From the NCBI RefSeq assembly GCF_003073045.1, contig NC_037599.1, positions 17,958,055 through 18,022,054 of the forward strand: DNA of 64,000 nucleotides, given 5' to 3'. Shown piece by piece: positions 1 through 11,189 of this stretch (position 1 is its first letter; every line of letters starts with the position of its first letter). The position numbers and the translations under genes are program-made. The notes beneath the pieces are model-generated. The model searched no databases, was not told the DNA's origin, and saw only the letters and a program-made list of their open reading frames with translations. The stretch comes from Pomacea canaliculata (Eukaryota; Mollusca; Gastropoda; Architaenioglossa; Ampullariidae).

Positions 1-1080
1 ATCCACCGGTCGACTTGTCACGAGACGTTTGGAAGAGAGGGCGCTCCTTTTTTTTTTTCTTCAGGTGGAAGGGGGGGGAGTCCGCATTTATATAGTTTGT
101 AGGGCCCTGATCTGCGAGCGTTTTCTGTTAGGGACTATTTGTGTTTTAAGATATTTTATTATTACTATTTTGTGTGTGCAGAAAATTTGTTGTTTTGCAC
201 CGTTCATTTTGTTTTTGTTGGTGTTGTGTGGTCTGCGATCAGCTGAGGTTCTACTGGAATGTCGTGCGGCGTGTCTGGCCGACAGAGTGGTTGTGTGTTT
301 GTGCGGCTGTTTGAGCGGTTGCGGTTATGCGACACCCGTCATACGCTACCCTTGATAGGTGCAGACGACAGTAGTAGCAATAACAAGTGATCCGTGTGGA
401 GGCGAACCCATTGTACTTTGTATGAAAGATTTCCACGGAACCGACACTTACCCGCACAGCAAACAATCACAAAAACCAGCAAACACTTGACACCGCAGCA
501 AACATGAACGATGTGTATGGGAAAAATGAAGACTAGAGCAGTGTAAACTTTATCCTGAAACAACATTGAGTAAGTTGTCCGGTATCGGTATGCAGTGTAT
601 AGTATATAGTGAATATAGACACTAAATTGGATGAAGAACTCCCGCGCTGGGTAAACAGATGACAGCCGAGACATGGCGACATCTGTCTTGCGACTGTCAA
701 ATGGTCCTTGTAGCTAGCACCATGCTCTACAGTAAACAGTGATTCCTGGGATAATTTTGTATTCTTTAACTTTTTGTTGTATTCTCAGCGTTATTGTTTG
801 TTTTGTGTGTGTGTGTATGGTGGGGAGGTGAGGGATGAATGGTTGCGTATGTGTCTATTGGGTTATTGATACAATTAAAATAAACTTAATTTGTAAAATT
901 GATCGGTCGACTAATTGAGAAAGCCTCATTTACGACAGCCACGACTTCAACACCAGAGACTCAGACTAAACATAGAGAGACAAAGTTTCGCAATAAACCT
1001 GTGGTACCAGAACAGTTTATCGTGGTTCTCAGTGAAGAATTAGTCACATGACAGGAAATTTTCACGTGACCAGATTCTGT
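1..1080 (-). repeat. Diverged two-copy repeat, copy A
   Basis: This stretch matches 11190-12885 in the same orientation at high identity over long blocks. For example, 160-490 resembles 11370-11650 and 1015-1075 resembles 12800-12880. It begins at the window edge, so its outer limit is unknown. It lacks about 590 bases present in copy B (about 11825-12413) and about 35 bases carrying the T-rich stretch near 12771. It lies about 1.1 kb beyond the stop codon of gene A. No long reading frame is conserved between the copies, and I see no terminal inverted repeats. It could be the duplicated 3' flank of the ZP gene pair or a non-autonomous transposon. Strand is given relative to the neighbouring genes. 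Confidence 0.7.
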
Positions 1081-1448
1081 AATCGTTCAGAAATATTATC
1101 CTGAATAACACACCTGTATACCAACACACGCTTACAATCCCGTTCACACACACGCACACACAAGCGAATACTTATAAAGCACACGTAAAATGAAATTGGC
1201 CGTAACAATACAGAGGTACTTAGATATAAATTATAAAAACAGACAAGCGTGCAGAAGGTCTTGTTCCCATAACTTTTAACTCATACTTTAAATGTTTTCC
1301 ATTCTCATAACTTTTTAACATGGAGAGTTTTCATTTTGGTCTGAACTTAATTTCTCAATCTCAAGCTGTTTTTTTTTTTAAATGCTTAAGTGTATATTCT
1401 ATATATATATAGTGTTTCTTAACTTGTGACTGATAACAACCAAAAATA

Positions 1449-1676
1449 TTAATGTCCTTTTGTGGAAAGCTGTCACTAAATTCGGCAAAAGGTAGCATCA
1501 AGCAGCACAGAGCTTGCACCGGACTTAGAGATGTTCATGCTCAAAATCCTAGATGATAGTCAAACATTCTTACTTCACACAGTGCTATCTCATTGCAAGT
1601 TTATTTCTTTATAACCATCATCAGAACTTCCATGGCCAGAGACAAAATAGTATTTGGGCATTAGCAGCAGGATTAA
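1449..1676 (+). repeat. Dispersed repeat family 2, copy 1
   Basis: About 228 bases match 35690-35915 in direct orientation, including the shared pieces CTTTTGTGGAAAGCTGT near the start and AACCATCATCAGAACTTC near the end. No terminal repeats or coding potential are visible, so the class is unknown. It lies beyond the 3' end of gene A. Confidence 0.6.
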
Positions 1677-2190
1677 AGTGTTTAATGATATCTTCCATAT
1701 AGAATGTCTTAATTTGTGATATTTTTTAATTGTTTAGGTCTATCTTCTGTAAATATTTCTTAATTTTTGGAAATGTTTTCTCTTGCGATCCTTTTCGTGT
1801 TTTGGTTGCTCTAATATCACTGCGCTGTTACTACTGACAGTCTATATTTTCCTATCACATCACATCTTTTGAAAACAGCGACTTTACTGTGATCTGTCCT
1901 GACCATAAGCATGTCTAATGTGTTTCTGTCTTTACTTCTTGTTTGAGCGGTTATTTCTGTATTATTATTTTTTCACAAATAATTGCAATTAAGAAAAAAA
2001 TTAGTAAAAGGAAATCTCCGTTTATGCAAACATGAAATTACATGCAGCAGTTACTTCGATGTGTTAGTCCTTGACGACTGTCTGCTGTTTGTAGCTATGG
2101 AAACAAACAGACCCAGTGTGAACGACCGCCACTTTTTCTGGAACACCCTATGTCGCAGTCCTGCAATCCGCGAGTCAAAGGGTCAAAGGG

Positions 2191-2411
2191 TCACAGTGCA
2201 GACCCTTCCTCTGCTGACTCTGACCCTGTGGTGAGTAACGACGCTTGCTGACGTTGTTGCTCGCGACGATGGCGACCATCAGCACGTTTCTTGGCGACAA
2301 GGACGTACACCAAGGCGGAGGACACAACGACAACTACGGCAAGCAGAGACCAGCCCACAGGTCCCATGGTCAAGATCGTTCGAGCTTCTTGTTGTCCCGC
2401 AGCTTGTTCGT
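2191..2411 (-). CDS. Gene A last exon: transmembrane helix and tail
   Basis: The acceptor is at 2412, after TTTTGGCAG on the minus strand. The phase matches the previous exon, which ends in G. The exon encodes a short linker, a Val-rich hydrophobic helix starting at GWSLLAVVVV, then KKRADGRHRRE and a Ser/Glu-rich end before TGA. The basic residues after the helix put the short tail on the cytosolic side (positive-inside rule). Confidence 0.8.
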
Positions 2412-5400
2412 CTGCCAAAATATTTAATATAGTCACGATTATTGATAATTATTGATGATGATGACAAATGATTGATGATGATGATAAGGATGACGAAACA
2501 TAAATCAAATGCGTGGATACAGCGACAAACTCAAATTTCTGAAGGATTTCTGAGGTCACGCGGTGCAACAAGTCGCAGAGTCGATACCCATGTTGTGGCT
2601 AATTCATAAGATTCTAGCACCTACCGCTGAACACAGTCAACAAGAAATTTTGTGTCGCCCTCAAAGAGGCCCCCGAGTGCAGCAACAGCCGCGAACAACA
2701 TTCAGTACGGCGACAGCCTCCAATACTGTTACTGTATGAAAATACATATACAGTCTAAAGACACGTGATCCCACCTCTGATGACGTAGATGAATGTGCTG
2801 GCTGTTCGGGGTGGGATGACATCTCTCTTCCGGCGTTTAAATGCCTCGCCTTCGGAAACTTCATATGACCGGTCGTAACTAGTTGAGAAGTATTTGTAAG
2901 TGGGTTTTGTTTTGGTCTTGCAGCGCTATGGGCGAGAGAAAACCAGAACATTGTAAAGAAATTTCTTCGTACACCAAGCCACGAAGTGACACACGAACGC
3001 ATAAATAACTTGACACTCGCAAGCATGCATGCAGCATAATGTCATGTATTCTGACAACTTTATAACACCACTTGATATAATAACAATAAAAATGATCTTG
3101 CAGTAATCGTTCACTATGAACACATTTGATAAATGATGATTGACTAATATTAACTTGTATTAAGATCTCTCTATCTCTCCTCTGATACTCCCACCTTCCA
3201 AACACACACACACGAGCACACATAAACACCGCACGGACTTTCACCCACTCCCTAGCCTCACTTGAAATCATGGAACAAAAAAAATAAAATTCTTAATTTG
3301 GACCTCACATCATCACACAAAGGGTCACCGGGAGTGAAGCAGAACTGGAAAGCACAGGTTATCACAATGTAGTCGTAGCCAGGAAAGGTAAATAACTGGA
3401 AAGGCTCCGACTTCACTGACTCCGTAGCATTCTGACTCCTCAGGGGCGAGACGATAAAAGTTGAACACCTGGATATACAACACAGTTTTATTTATCTAGT
3501 CAGGGCTTCTGCTTACGCAAAAAATTGCGTACAGTACGCATTAAAAGTTTGGAGGACCCCTTCAATTTTCGTCGATGGTGTCCCATTCAAAGTTGGGCAA
3601 AGAACAGGGACCCCTTAAAAATCTGAAGAAGGGGTCCCTGGGACCCCAAAGAATTTAGCCTTAGCAGAAGCCCTGTCTAGTACACAAACAGTATTTATTT
3701 ATGTGTCTAAGCTTAATTTATCTAGTTTTTGTTTATGAAATTTTCCCTTATTTATTTGTCCTGTATTGCATGCTCCTCTTGGTTCATACAGAAGTCATGT
3801 TCACCTTATTTGTGAATATAATTATTTAGTCAGAAGTACTCAAGATCAAGGTGCTTACCCGCGATCATCCGTTAGCTGCTGTGTGTGCTCGCCGTCCCTG
3901 CTGCTTGCTTCACACCTGTACGGCGACACACCTTTGGCCGTCAGACCTGAAACGACAACGGCGATGACTGACAGGTTACCTAGCGTCCGTTAAAATCATT
4001 TACTCTCGTAGTCGTCGTCGACATCATCATCATCGTCGTAGTCGTTATCGATCAATAACTTGATCATTTATTCAATCGAAATTGTCTAATAACGAAATCA
4101 ATCGATGTCATGTGCCCTCCCATCCCTCCATTGTTCCTTAAACACGGACAGCCCCACCTGCTGAGACGGACAGCGCCATCTGCAGTCGAACACCGGCGCC
4201 CAATTGAGCTTTTGACAGTGCTTCTCCTGAAAATGGGTCCGAAACTTCTAGAACGACGTCTTCCTGGGAGTCGGCCTGTTTCTCTACAAGTGGAATCAAA
4301 TGTTTCTTCTCTGTTTCGCTGCTTTCTCTGTTTATAAAAGAAGAAAAATTCAAGGAAAGAAACAAAAAGGGAAAGAAAAGCAAAGTACGTGGATCTGAAA
4401 CTACGAAACAGAAATCGTGAGTCTTCAAAAGCAAGAAATATAAACAGTAACAAAAAGTGATGTGGTCATTTGGGAATGGATTGCTATCTTTATATTTGTA
4501 TTTCTGATGAGATTGTTTTTGAGTGGCAGGGGTTCCTGTGCTTGTTTGTTTACCGGAAGATCCCTGGCCTTTGGGCTCTAGTCATGGATTCGGCCTTGTT
4601 GAAATCACACGACATGCGCACTCTGCGGTCAAGGGGAAGGAATACTCCTCTCTTTTCTTCAAGAGAAAGCAGCCACTCAAAGGAATTGTTTCCAGTCTGA
4701 AACAGCATGGCTTCAGTTCACAGCATATAAACACTTCATAAACCTTTATAACATAAGATTGAAATCACAGACCACGTTGGCTTTCGACAGAAAATGTTGC
4801 TTTCAAGGCAGTTAGTAATAACTTTATCATTACATACGAATTACATTCACTCTATGATAATGGATTTGTAACATTTGATCAGCATTGTAAATACGAATAT
4901 TTTATTGTTTGTAAACATTACTATTAAGTTTATTGTCATGTGTATGATTATTGCAATGTTCAATTGACGTTTAACCTATGACTAGTGCTGCTCAATATCC
5001 ATCGGCATACTGTTCATATCAAATACATGACAAACATTGATACCTTATTACCGGCGCAGGTTGATCCCATGATGTCTTCAATGCCATCAGAAAGAGACAT
5101 CTTAAGGGAGTAGGTGCCATCTGTATCGCGGGAAAAACTTGTACCGTTGCACCACGGAACTGCGTTCCCTGACTCGTCCAGCATCTGCACGTTGTCGTAC
5201 GCCACACCGAAGGGGTTGATCCTGACCAGAATGTTGCGACCCTCAGAGGCGCTGTTTGCACAGTAGTAGATGATGTCAGCTTTCCGCTTTCCTGCGCAAG
5301 ACCAGCAATACACAATGAAAGAAAAAGGAAAAAACCAGAAATGACAAACAGCCAAAAAAAGCAAGCTTGGATAGCACAATAGTCGTCGACAACTTTATGA

Positions 5401-8400
5401 AGTGGACAACTCGTCTTGTCCAGATGTTCCTACCACTTTTGACGTCCACACATCCTTGGTCTTCAGCCATAAATTCAATGTACATCTTTGGGTTCTACTT
5501 ATTTTCCACTATGGGGGTTTGTACCCTGTAATACTCACGTGTACAGCAGTAGGGCCCCATCCAGCCCTGCTCACAACCATACTTGCACGCTTGTCCCCCT
5601 TTGCACTCTTCCCCGTAGCAGTGACACACCTGGTCACAGTTGTCTCCAAACACACCTGCTCCACACTCTGTAGACACAGACAGTTGAGGTATTTTCTTTA
5701 AGATCAAGGATGTCATCAAACACTAAGATACTCATATAGTCTGTGTCATCAAAAGGTAACAGTGGTGTTCCTAAGGTTTCTTCCTTAGTGAACGAAGAAA
5801 ACTTTTGCCTCGTCTCTTCAGCACGCATCCTTTCCCTTTTGACATCAGTGGTTCAGTGATTAGTTTCAGTTCACGAACTTGTAGACATGTGATCACATGG
5901 TCATTACTGAACATAAACTTTCACTGCCATAATATACGATTTATTGTCTATTCAGTAAGAGAAGAATAATTGAGTGAGCTAACGCTCTTTCTTATAACAA
6001 GAAGTCTGTTTGTCCGTACAATTCTATGAAGAATCATTAACGGAAACCATTTTAGCTGATTGTTGTTGTCTTATGGCATATGTTAAATATGACTTTCCGT
6101 GGTGTGTTTTTTTCAAACCTAGAAGTCCCTTTCCTAATGACTGTGGGCAAAGAATAAGAGATTTCTTAGAATTAATTGTACAGATTCTTTGTTTTCTCTC
6201 TTTAGTTCCTATTATGTTTTTCATATGCAGCTAATTTTGAAACTGTTTGCTTGTATTTACAACTCCCGAAAACTGTATTAAGTTAGTGGTCAGGGTAAGA
6301 AATTTTAGGTGAAACTCATCATATGCTCATCAATCCCCATTACATTAAAGTTTTTAATTTGATAAATATCGTCACGCAGCCAATCACTAAAGTAAACATG
6401 ATTCCGCATTATAATAGTTATGTTGTAGAAGAGACATTTTGCATTGAATTCATCAATAGTTTTGAGTGTGCATTTTACACATGATCGTTTAAAATGGTTC
6501 AAAGTCCCATGCCAGAAGGGGTTCCCCCACTCTACTCCTTCTAGAAGAAATAAAATGCAAAATATAAGGAGACGTATCAATACAAGACCTTTACCGTGTG
6601 TATTTGCAAATATATGTATGTACTATATAACATTTTTGTTACAATTTAACTCATTGAATATACTCACCTTTCTCACCCTCGCAGATAAATTTTCTGTGAT
6701 CTGAACAGCTGCTGGTGTCCCACTTTTTGTTTTGACTTAACAAATATCCACACAATGATCCATAATAGTGGTAGTAGCTTGGGTTTCTAAACTGATAGTC
6801 GTCTGAGTGGAGGTACTGCTCCAACAAAAAACATAATGAATATTATAAGTGATGGACTTAGATAAGGAAAGGCTTAGAATTGCCTCCCGTGGATACCCAG
6901 ACCACTCTCTTTTACAACACTAAAGCAAGTGAAACAAGGGAAGTAATGTTGAGATAATGGACCTATCCAGAGCGTATGACACCATGGATCTTAATCTATG
7001 AATAGGTGAATCGGGGTCAAGGCCACTGTCAGTCTCGGCTTTCCTTGGCTGTTGCGACTGGACCACAAGTTCGTGACTAGATAGACTAGTGTTTCCCGTC
7101 CGTTGGTTGGTAAGATCCAAGCACACGCACGCACCATCTGTTTGCAGACGTGAATGGATTCGAAAGAAAAAGGAAAGGTGCAAATTGTTAAATTGTTGGA
7201 TGTCATACCAATAAAGCGAGAAGTTGAGGTTTGGCATTCATACTGATTCCAAAATGTCCATGGTTGAAAGCATGAATCGGTCTTCCCTGGATAGATCGCA
7301 CTCGATTTTTTTCGATTGACTCCTAGAGCGAGACTATTTACAAGAACAACTTTTCTGGTTTTTGCCATTTTTCCTGGAGGCTGGTGTGTGCAAAGTTTCC
7401 GGTGTAGTCACATTCATGGGTTAAGCTCGCAGAGACTAACAAGAGACTAAGCCTTGGTCTCGGCATACAGTCAGCCATCCACCTATACACATCCGTGGTG
7501 GAAAACCTTCTTTGTGAGAGTTTGTGAAGATTCGTGATGGCTACGATACTACAAAGAGGTAACAAATGAGAGACACTTATCCAGCAAATGAAGGTCCGTG
7601 ACTGCACTGATCTCAAACCTGGAGTAAATGTAACATACCCCACCTCTACAACAGCATCTTATTAAACAATGAAGATAATATATATATACACACATACACA
7701 CCATTTTGGATTGGTTTATTTTGCATTTTCCTTTCTAATACATATTTAATGTATATGGCTCAGTTTAAACGTGCGATGGTGGTCGTGCCTTTACTCTGCA
7801 TGTTGATCATTTAAAGGGTAGTTTTAGTAGTCTTGGGATGGTGAACCTTAGCAGAGATGATTTTATTGTATTTATGCTAGGTGTTTATCACCCCCTACCA
7901 TGCCGTGATCATTTTTTCCTCACTTTTACTTTCAGCTGTATGTGTCTGTCTGCCAAGACCAACGCTTAGCTTCCTGCTAAGTGATCCGCTGTTAGTCTCG
8001 GCGAGCCTAAACAAAGAATGTGAATTCATCGGAAGCTTTGTCGTCTGTTCTTAACTGCAAAAAATCGTCTGCCAGTCCAGTAATACAAGTTCGTGGTGCA
8101 TACGTACGGTCAGTGGGATCAATTCATTTGTTCCCACCCAGTTGAAGCCGGTACTTGAATTCATCCTAAGACCAATCCATAAGGCGGAAACGGAGTAAGA
8201 ACTCAGGAATTCTGCAAAATACAATGAAATCAATGTAATAATTAATCTCACTCAATCAGTCGATCGATCGATCAATCTCTTTACTGTTGTCTTATTAGTC
8301 AAGCTACACATTAACTGACACTTTAATTGCATTAATACATGATATTCAGTCCCATGGAAGCTATAACTTGTAGATAAACATAAATACAATCTGTTGATGT

Positions 8401-9934
8401 TTGCATGCTCCTGTCGTGTTATTTAATTTTCCTCGTGAAAAATTCCTGCCATTAACTACGACTCGGGAAAGTGAAGATTTCAATAATATCTTTTTTTTAA
8501 CTTTTATGGAATAGAGGATTATTGAAAATGTTTGGGTTTTTTGTGCATGTCATTTTTATTAGTGATTTACTAATGAAAAAAAATGAATAAATCTATCCTC
8601 TGCTGGTGTAGTATTAATTAGGAAGAGAGTTTCAGCAAGTTTATGCTTCTAACAAAACTGTCAGTTTACAGTTTACAGTCTACTGTCTTTACTTACTCTC
8701 GACAGCTTCTTGGCGTTTTGCAGAGCGAATGTGAAGCAGGTGGCCGCCCAGTTTGGAGCAGACGCCGTTGGCGTTATCAAAGTTAAGCTGTAATGTCATC
8801 AGTTGCAAGCAGGGAGAGCCATCGCTGTCTGCGATGAAAGTCCAGTCGTTTGGACAGGATCCCCGCCGTGACACTGCCACGTCATCACACACGTGAGCCT
8901 CGTTCCCTGAACATCAGCATTTACATCAGTTCTCTTTCCTGACATAATGCAATCAAACATGCCATCACACCACACATTGAATACAAAACTGATAACATGT
9001 CATGGTTAGGGCTAGCCACTGGATAGCACAGCACATTTAGAAAATACAACCCTATTCGCTAGCGAAAATATATAAGAAAAAGCCCTTCCAACAAAGAATC
9101 ACAGATTGCATGCACCTTACTTCGCTTATGCTTAAAGATTTCTCAACAATGGTATTTCTATACAGAGAATATTACAATCTCTCTCTCCAGGCAACTCTGG
9201 AGGACAGTCTAGGGCAGGGGTGGGCAATTAATTTTCCCAAGGGGCCGCATGAGAAATTGGGATGGTTTTAGAGGGCTGGACTAATATAGTTAACTCAGTT
9301 TTACCCAATACTGTATATATATCGTATATGTACTGGCGGGCGGACCGGTCAGAGACAGGCGGCCCGCGGGCCGGCCTTTGCCCAGGTCTGGTCTAGGGTG
9401 TCATGATAGCGACATGGTAGAACTGAATAGCCTTTTCCAAATCCTGTCGAATCCTCTTATTTTATATAATATCTTTAGTTCATTCATCTGATCTCATTGA
9501 AAATTGATGAGTAGAATTCGCTCATCACTGTGAGTAATGGCATCCGTCTACAAATATCAGTAAAGTGCCTGTAACGTTTCCTGTAAATGATGAGATTTAT
9601 TGCTTTTACCATTGTCTGTTATTATATTATAATATTGTATTTTATTGTTGTATTATTCTGTCCTTGCGTATTTTAAATATACAGAGTGTACTGAAATAAG
9701 CTTCAGCTATCATAAGCTTCTGCAATCCATCTTCTTCTGAATCGCGTCTATTTGATTTCACTCTACACTTATTTTTGTCGAGGTATTCATCGTAAGTTTT
9801 ACACAAATGCACATATTGGAATAGATAGATAGATTACCTGGTATTGAGAAAATTCTTGTAGAGTAGAGTGCACCAGCAGCACAGTCTTTCACAATGACCA
9901 ATGCAAAGAGGAAAATAAATTTCCTTAACGTCAT
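2191..9934 (-). CDS. Gene A: membrane protein with C-type lectin, EGF-like and ZP domains
   Basis: Twelve coding exons in transcript order: 9838-9934, 8697-8906, 8108-8211, 6668-6815, 5539-5667, 5044-5291, 4554-4651, 4158-4327, 3859-3946, 3309-3468, 2775-2925, 2191-2411, giving about 607 residues. Residues 1-21 are a hydrophobic signal peptide. Exons 2-4 (about 33-186) are a C-type lectin domain (CPNDW, GGHLL, WIGLR, FICE). Exon 5 is a cysteine-rich EGF-like domain of MEGF type. Exons 6-7 are ZP-N and exons 8-11 ZP-C, with RRKR at 515-518 as a likely furin site. Exon 12 holds one membrane helix (about 553-574) and a basic then acidic tail. All exon phases join. The least certain boundary is the acceptor of exon 7, where the strong pyrimidine-rich site near 4623 does not give the right phase. 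ZP modules usually polymerise after furin release, so a surface or matrix role is inferred. Confidence 0.85.
2775..3468 (-). CDS. Gene A exons 10-11: end of ZP-C and furin site
   Basis: Exon 10 (3309-3468) encodes the conserved ZP-C pattern with FQLFTFPGYDY, VITCAFQFC and DPLCDD. Exon 11 (2775-2925) begins RCK and contains FKRRKRD, a consensus furin cleavage site just after ZP-C, as is usual in the family. The corresponding gene B exons are 13975-14140 and 13392-13598. Confidence 0.8.
3501..3675. mobile_element. MITE with 6-bp target duplication, copy 1
   Basis: This 175-bp element has terminal inverted repeats, CAGGGCTTCTGCT at the left and its complement at the right. It is flanked by the direct repeat TCTAGT (3495-3500 and 3676-3681). 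A second, inverted copy is at 34404-34558. There is no coding capacity, so it must have moved with a transposase in trans. The 6-bp duplication excludes hAT (8 bp) and Tc1/mariner (TA). Its superfamily is not settled. It sits in the intron between gene A exons 9 and 10. Confidence 0.85.
5044..5291 (-). CDS. Gene A exon 6: ZP-N domain
   Basis: The exon encodes YYCANSASEGRNILVRI, then YDNVQMLDESGNAVPWC, and ends STCAGNK. It aligns with gene B exon 2 (15524-15766) at EGRN, the hydrophobic strand, YD-V, LD-x-GN and the C-x-G pair. This alignment helps place the reading-frame break in gene B. Both splice sites are canonical. Confidence 0.8.
5539..5667 (-). CDS. Gene A exon 5: EGF-like module
   Basis: A single exon encodes about 43 residues with cysteine spacing like one MEGF/SREC-type repeat (GVFGDNCDQVCHC, then GGQACKYGCEQGWMGPYCC). 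It links the lectin and ZP domains. Phase 1 at both ends makes it a symmetric, shuffle-competent exon. Confidence 0.8.
6668..8906 (-). CDS. Gene A exons 2-4: C-type lectin domain
   Basis: Three exons (8697-8906, 8108-8211, 6668-6815) encode the fold. Exon 2 has CPNDW, a DSDGSPC stretch and CSKLGGHLLHI. Exon 3 has ALWIGLRM and FNWVGTNELI. Exon 4 has KKWDTSSC and KFICE. The EPN or QPD sugar-specificity motif and the WND calcium motif are not visible; KWDTSS stands where WND would be. Calcium-dependent sugar binding is therefore doubtful, and a protein ligand is possible. Confidence 0.8.
7943..8080. repeat. Dispersed repeat family 3, copy 1
   Basis: About 138 bases match 40586-40741 in direct orientation, including GTTAGTCTCGGCGAGCCTAA and AAAAATCGTCTG. 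It contains a small stem (CTTAGC, short loop, GCTAAG). It lies in a gene A intron 27 bases from the lectin exon 8108-8211. Class unknown. Confidence 0.6.
9215..9390. mobile_element. hAT-like MITE
   Basis: This 176-bp element starts CAGGGGTGGGCAA and ends TTTGCCCAGGTCTG, imperfect terminal inverted repeats of the hAT type. The 8-bp duplication GTCTAGGG flanks it (9207-9214 and 9391-9398), as expected for hAT. It is non-coding and lies in the first intron of gene A. Confidence 0.85.
9838..9934 (-). CDS. Gene A exon 1: signal peptide
   Basis: The ATG at 9934 opens MTLRKFIFLFALVIVKDCAA, a typical signal peptide with a basic start and hydrophobic core. The donor is CAG followed by GTAATC. The start is supported by the signal peptide and by a TATA box 61 bases upstream. 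Confidence 0.8.
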
Positions 9935-9994
9935 TTTCCTTCCAGAGAAACGATCGTCTTTGAATCAAGTCCAAGCAGCATATGCTTCAACAGG

Positions 9995-10002
9995 ATTTTA
10001 TA
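9995..10002 (-). promoter_or_regulatory. TATA box of gene A
   Basis: The minus strand reads TATAAAAT within CTATAAAATCC, about 60 bases upstream of the signal-peptide ATG at 9934. Initiation 25-30 bases downstream would give a 5' leader of roughly 30-40 bases. Position and match are seen; use as a promoter is inferred. Confidence 0.5.
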
Positions 10003-10650
10003 GACTGCAGCTCGATGTTGGAAATTGAAGCTTGTAGCCTCGCTTTGGTGAATCACTCTGCTCACGATAAGCAGCTACTAATGTTGTCAATTGAACTCTA
10101 ACCTCATCAGATGTCACTCCATCCCATTGTCGAATGTCGGCGATTACTATGCATTGTGGGGCTGTGACTTCCGTACCTGGCTGGCCTGTCGTTGGGTGAG
10201 TGCTCTTGTCTTTGTGTTACCCTTCCGTCTCTTGACCCCCTAACCCTGACCCCCGGCCCTTGCCTTCAGGCGTCCCCTGCTCGCTATATGGGACGCCGAG
10301 AGGAATTTTCTTTGTATAACTATACAAAGCCTTTTATACTCATAGAATTCATTATATAAGTATACAATGCATTCTCTATTTATAAGATTCAATTGTTTAA
10401 GTCTAGAATGCAATATATAGTTATACATTTAAATATTAGATTGCATTCTATAGCTAGAGAAAAAACTCTAAAAAAACAAAGTATTTCATTTATATTATGC
10501 TCAGAACTTTCTATTCCATTCTACAGTATGCATTGTACCGATACATTTCAATTGTATACTTATATTCTGAATTCGGTAATTACAGAGTTGAAATGTATCA
10601 GTGCCCTCGAGACATGGCCTTACACTCTTGTGTGAATTTACGGCCTAGAT
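10003..10650. other. Non-coding, AT-rich stretch with short inverted repeats
   Basis: No gene is supported. From about 10305 to 10600 the sequence is very AT-rich, with repeated short pieces such as TATAAGTATACAATGCATTC and an inverted TTGCATTCTA / TAGAATGCAA pair (about 10406-10456). It may be a decayed small transposon, but I see no target duplication. Confidence 0.4.
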
Positions 10651-10846
10651 CAGTGGTTCGCAACCTGTGGGGCGCGCCCCCCTAGGGGGCGACGTGCTTA
10701 CAAGGGGGGCGCGAAGGTGGTCATTTTTTTAAAAGTTTCTTATACCGGTATTAGTGAAATTAACTTACATTGCTGGCTAAGGGGGGCGCGCGGACGTACG
10801 TTTGTTCGTCAGGGGGGCGTCACAAGTAAAAGGTTGAGAACCGCTG
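10651..10846. mobile_element. hAT-like MITE with GC-rich internal repeats
   Basis: This 196-bp element has terminal inverted repeats CAGTGGTTCGCAACC and GGTTGAGAACCGCTG, and an 8-bp target duplication GCCTAGAT (10643-10650 and 10847-10854). The CAGTGGTTCTCAACC-type end is classic for hAT families. Inside are repeated GGGGGGCG blocks. It is non-coding. Confidence 0.88.
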
Positions 10847-11189
10847 GCCTAGATAGTTACGGAGAGTCAGTTCTGTTATAAAGGTGTGAATTTATTTTGA
10901 TCCGAACAATCACATGCATTTAAAAGAATATCGCCTTCATGAAACTAAACAGACAGAGAAACTTTCATAAATTACAAACAGTTAATTCCAGGGGGCTCGA
11001 TCTTCTTTTTGGGACCGGATGACATCCTCTCTCCCTTTCACCTTTCTCCCCACTTTTTTCACCTTTCTGCTCACACGAGCTCAGTCCCAGGCGAGTTTTT
11101 TTTTTTTTTTTTTTTGCTGCTTTTGGACAGTCGTGCTCCACCAACGGGCAGTGGGGGACGGTGTCAGACCCTGTCGCCCTTTTTGTTGA

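Noticed and set aside
2661-3026. 121-codon minus-strand frame
   Set aside because: It overlaps gene A exon 11 in another frame; the RRKR frame joins the neighbouring exons in phase.
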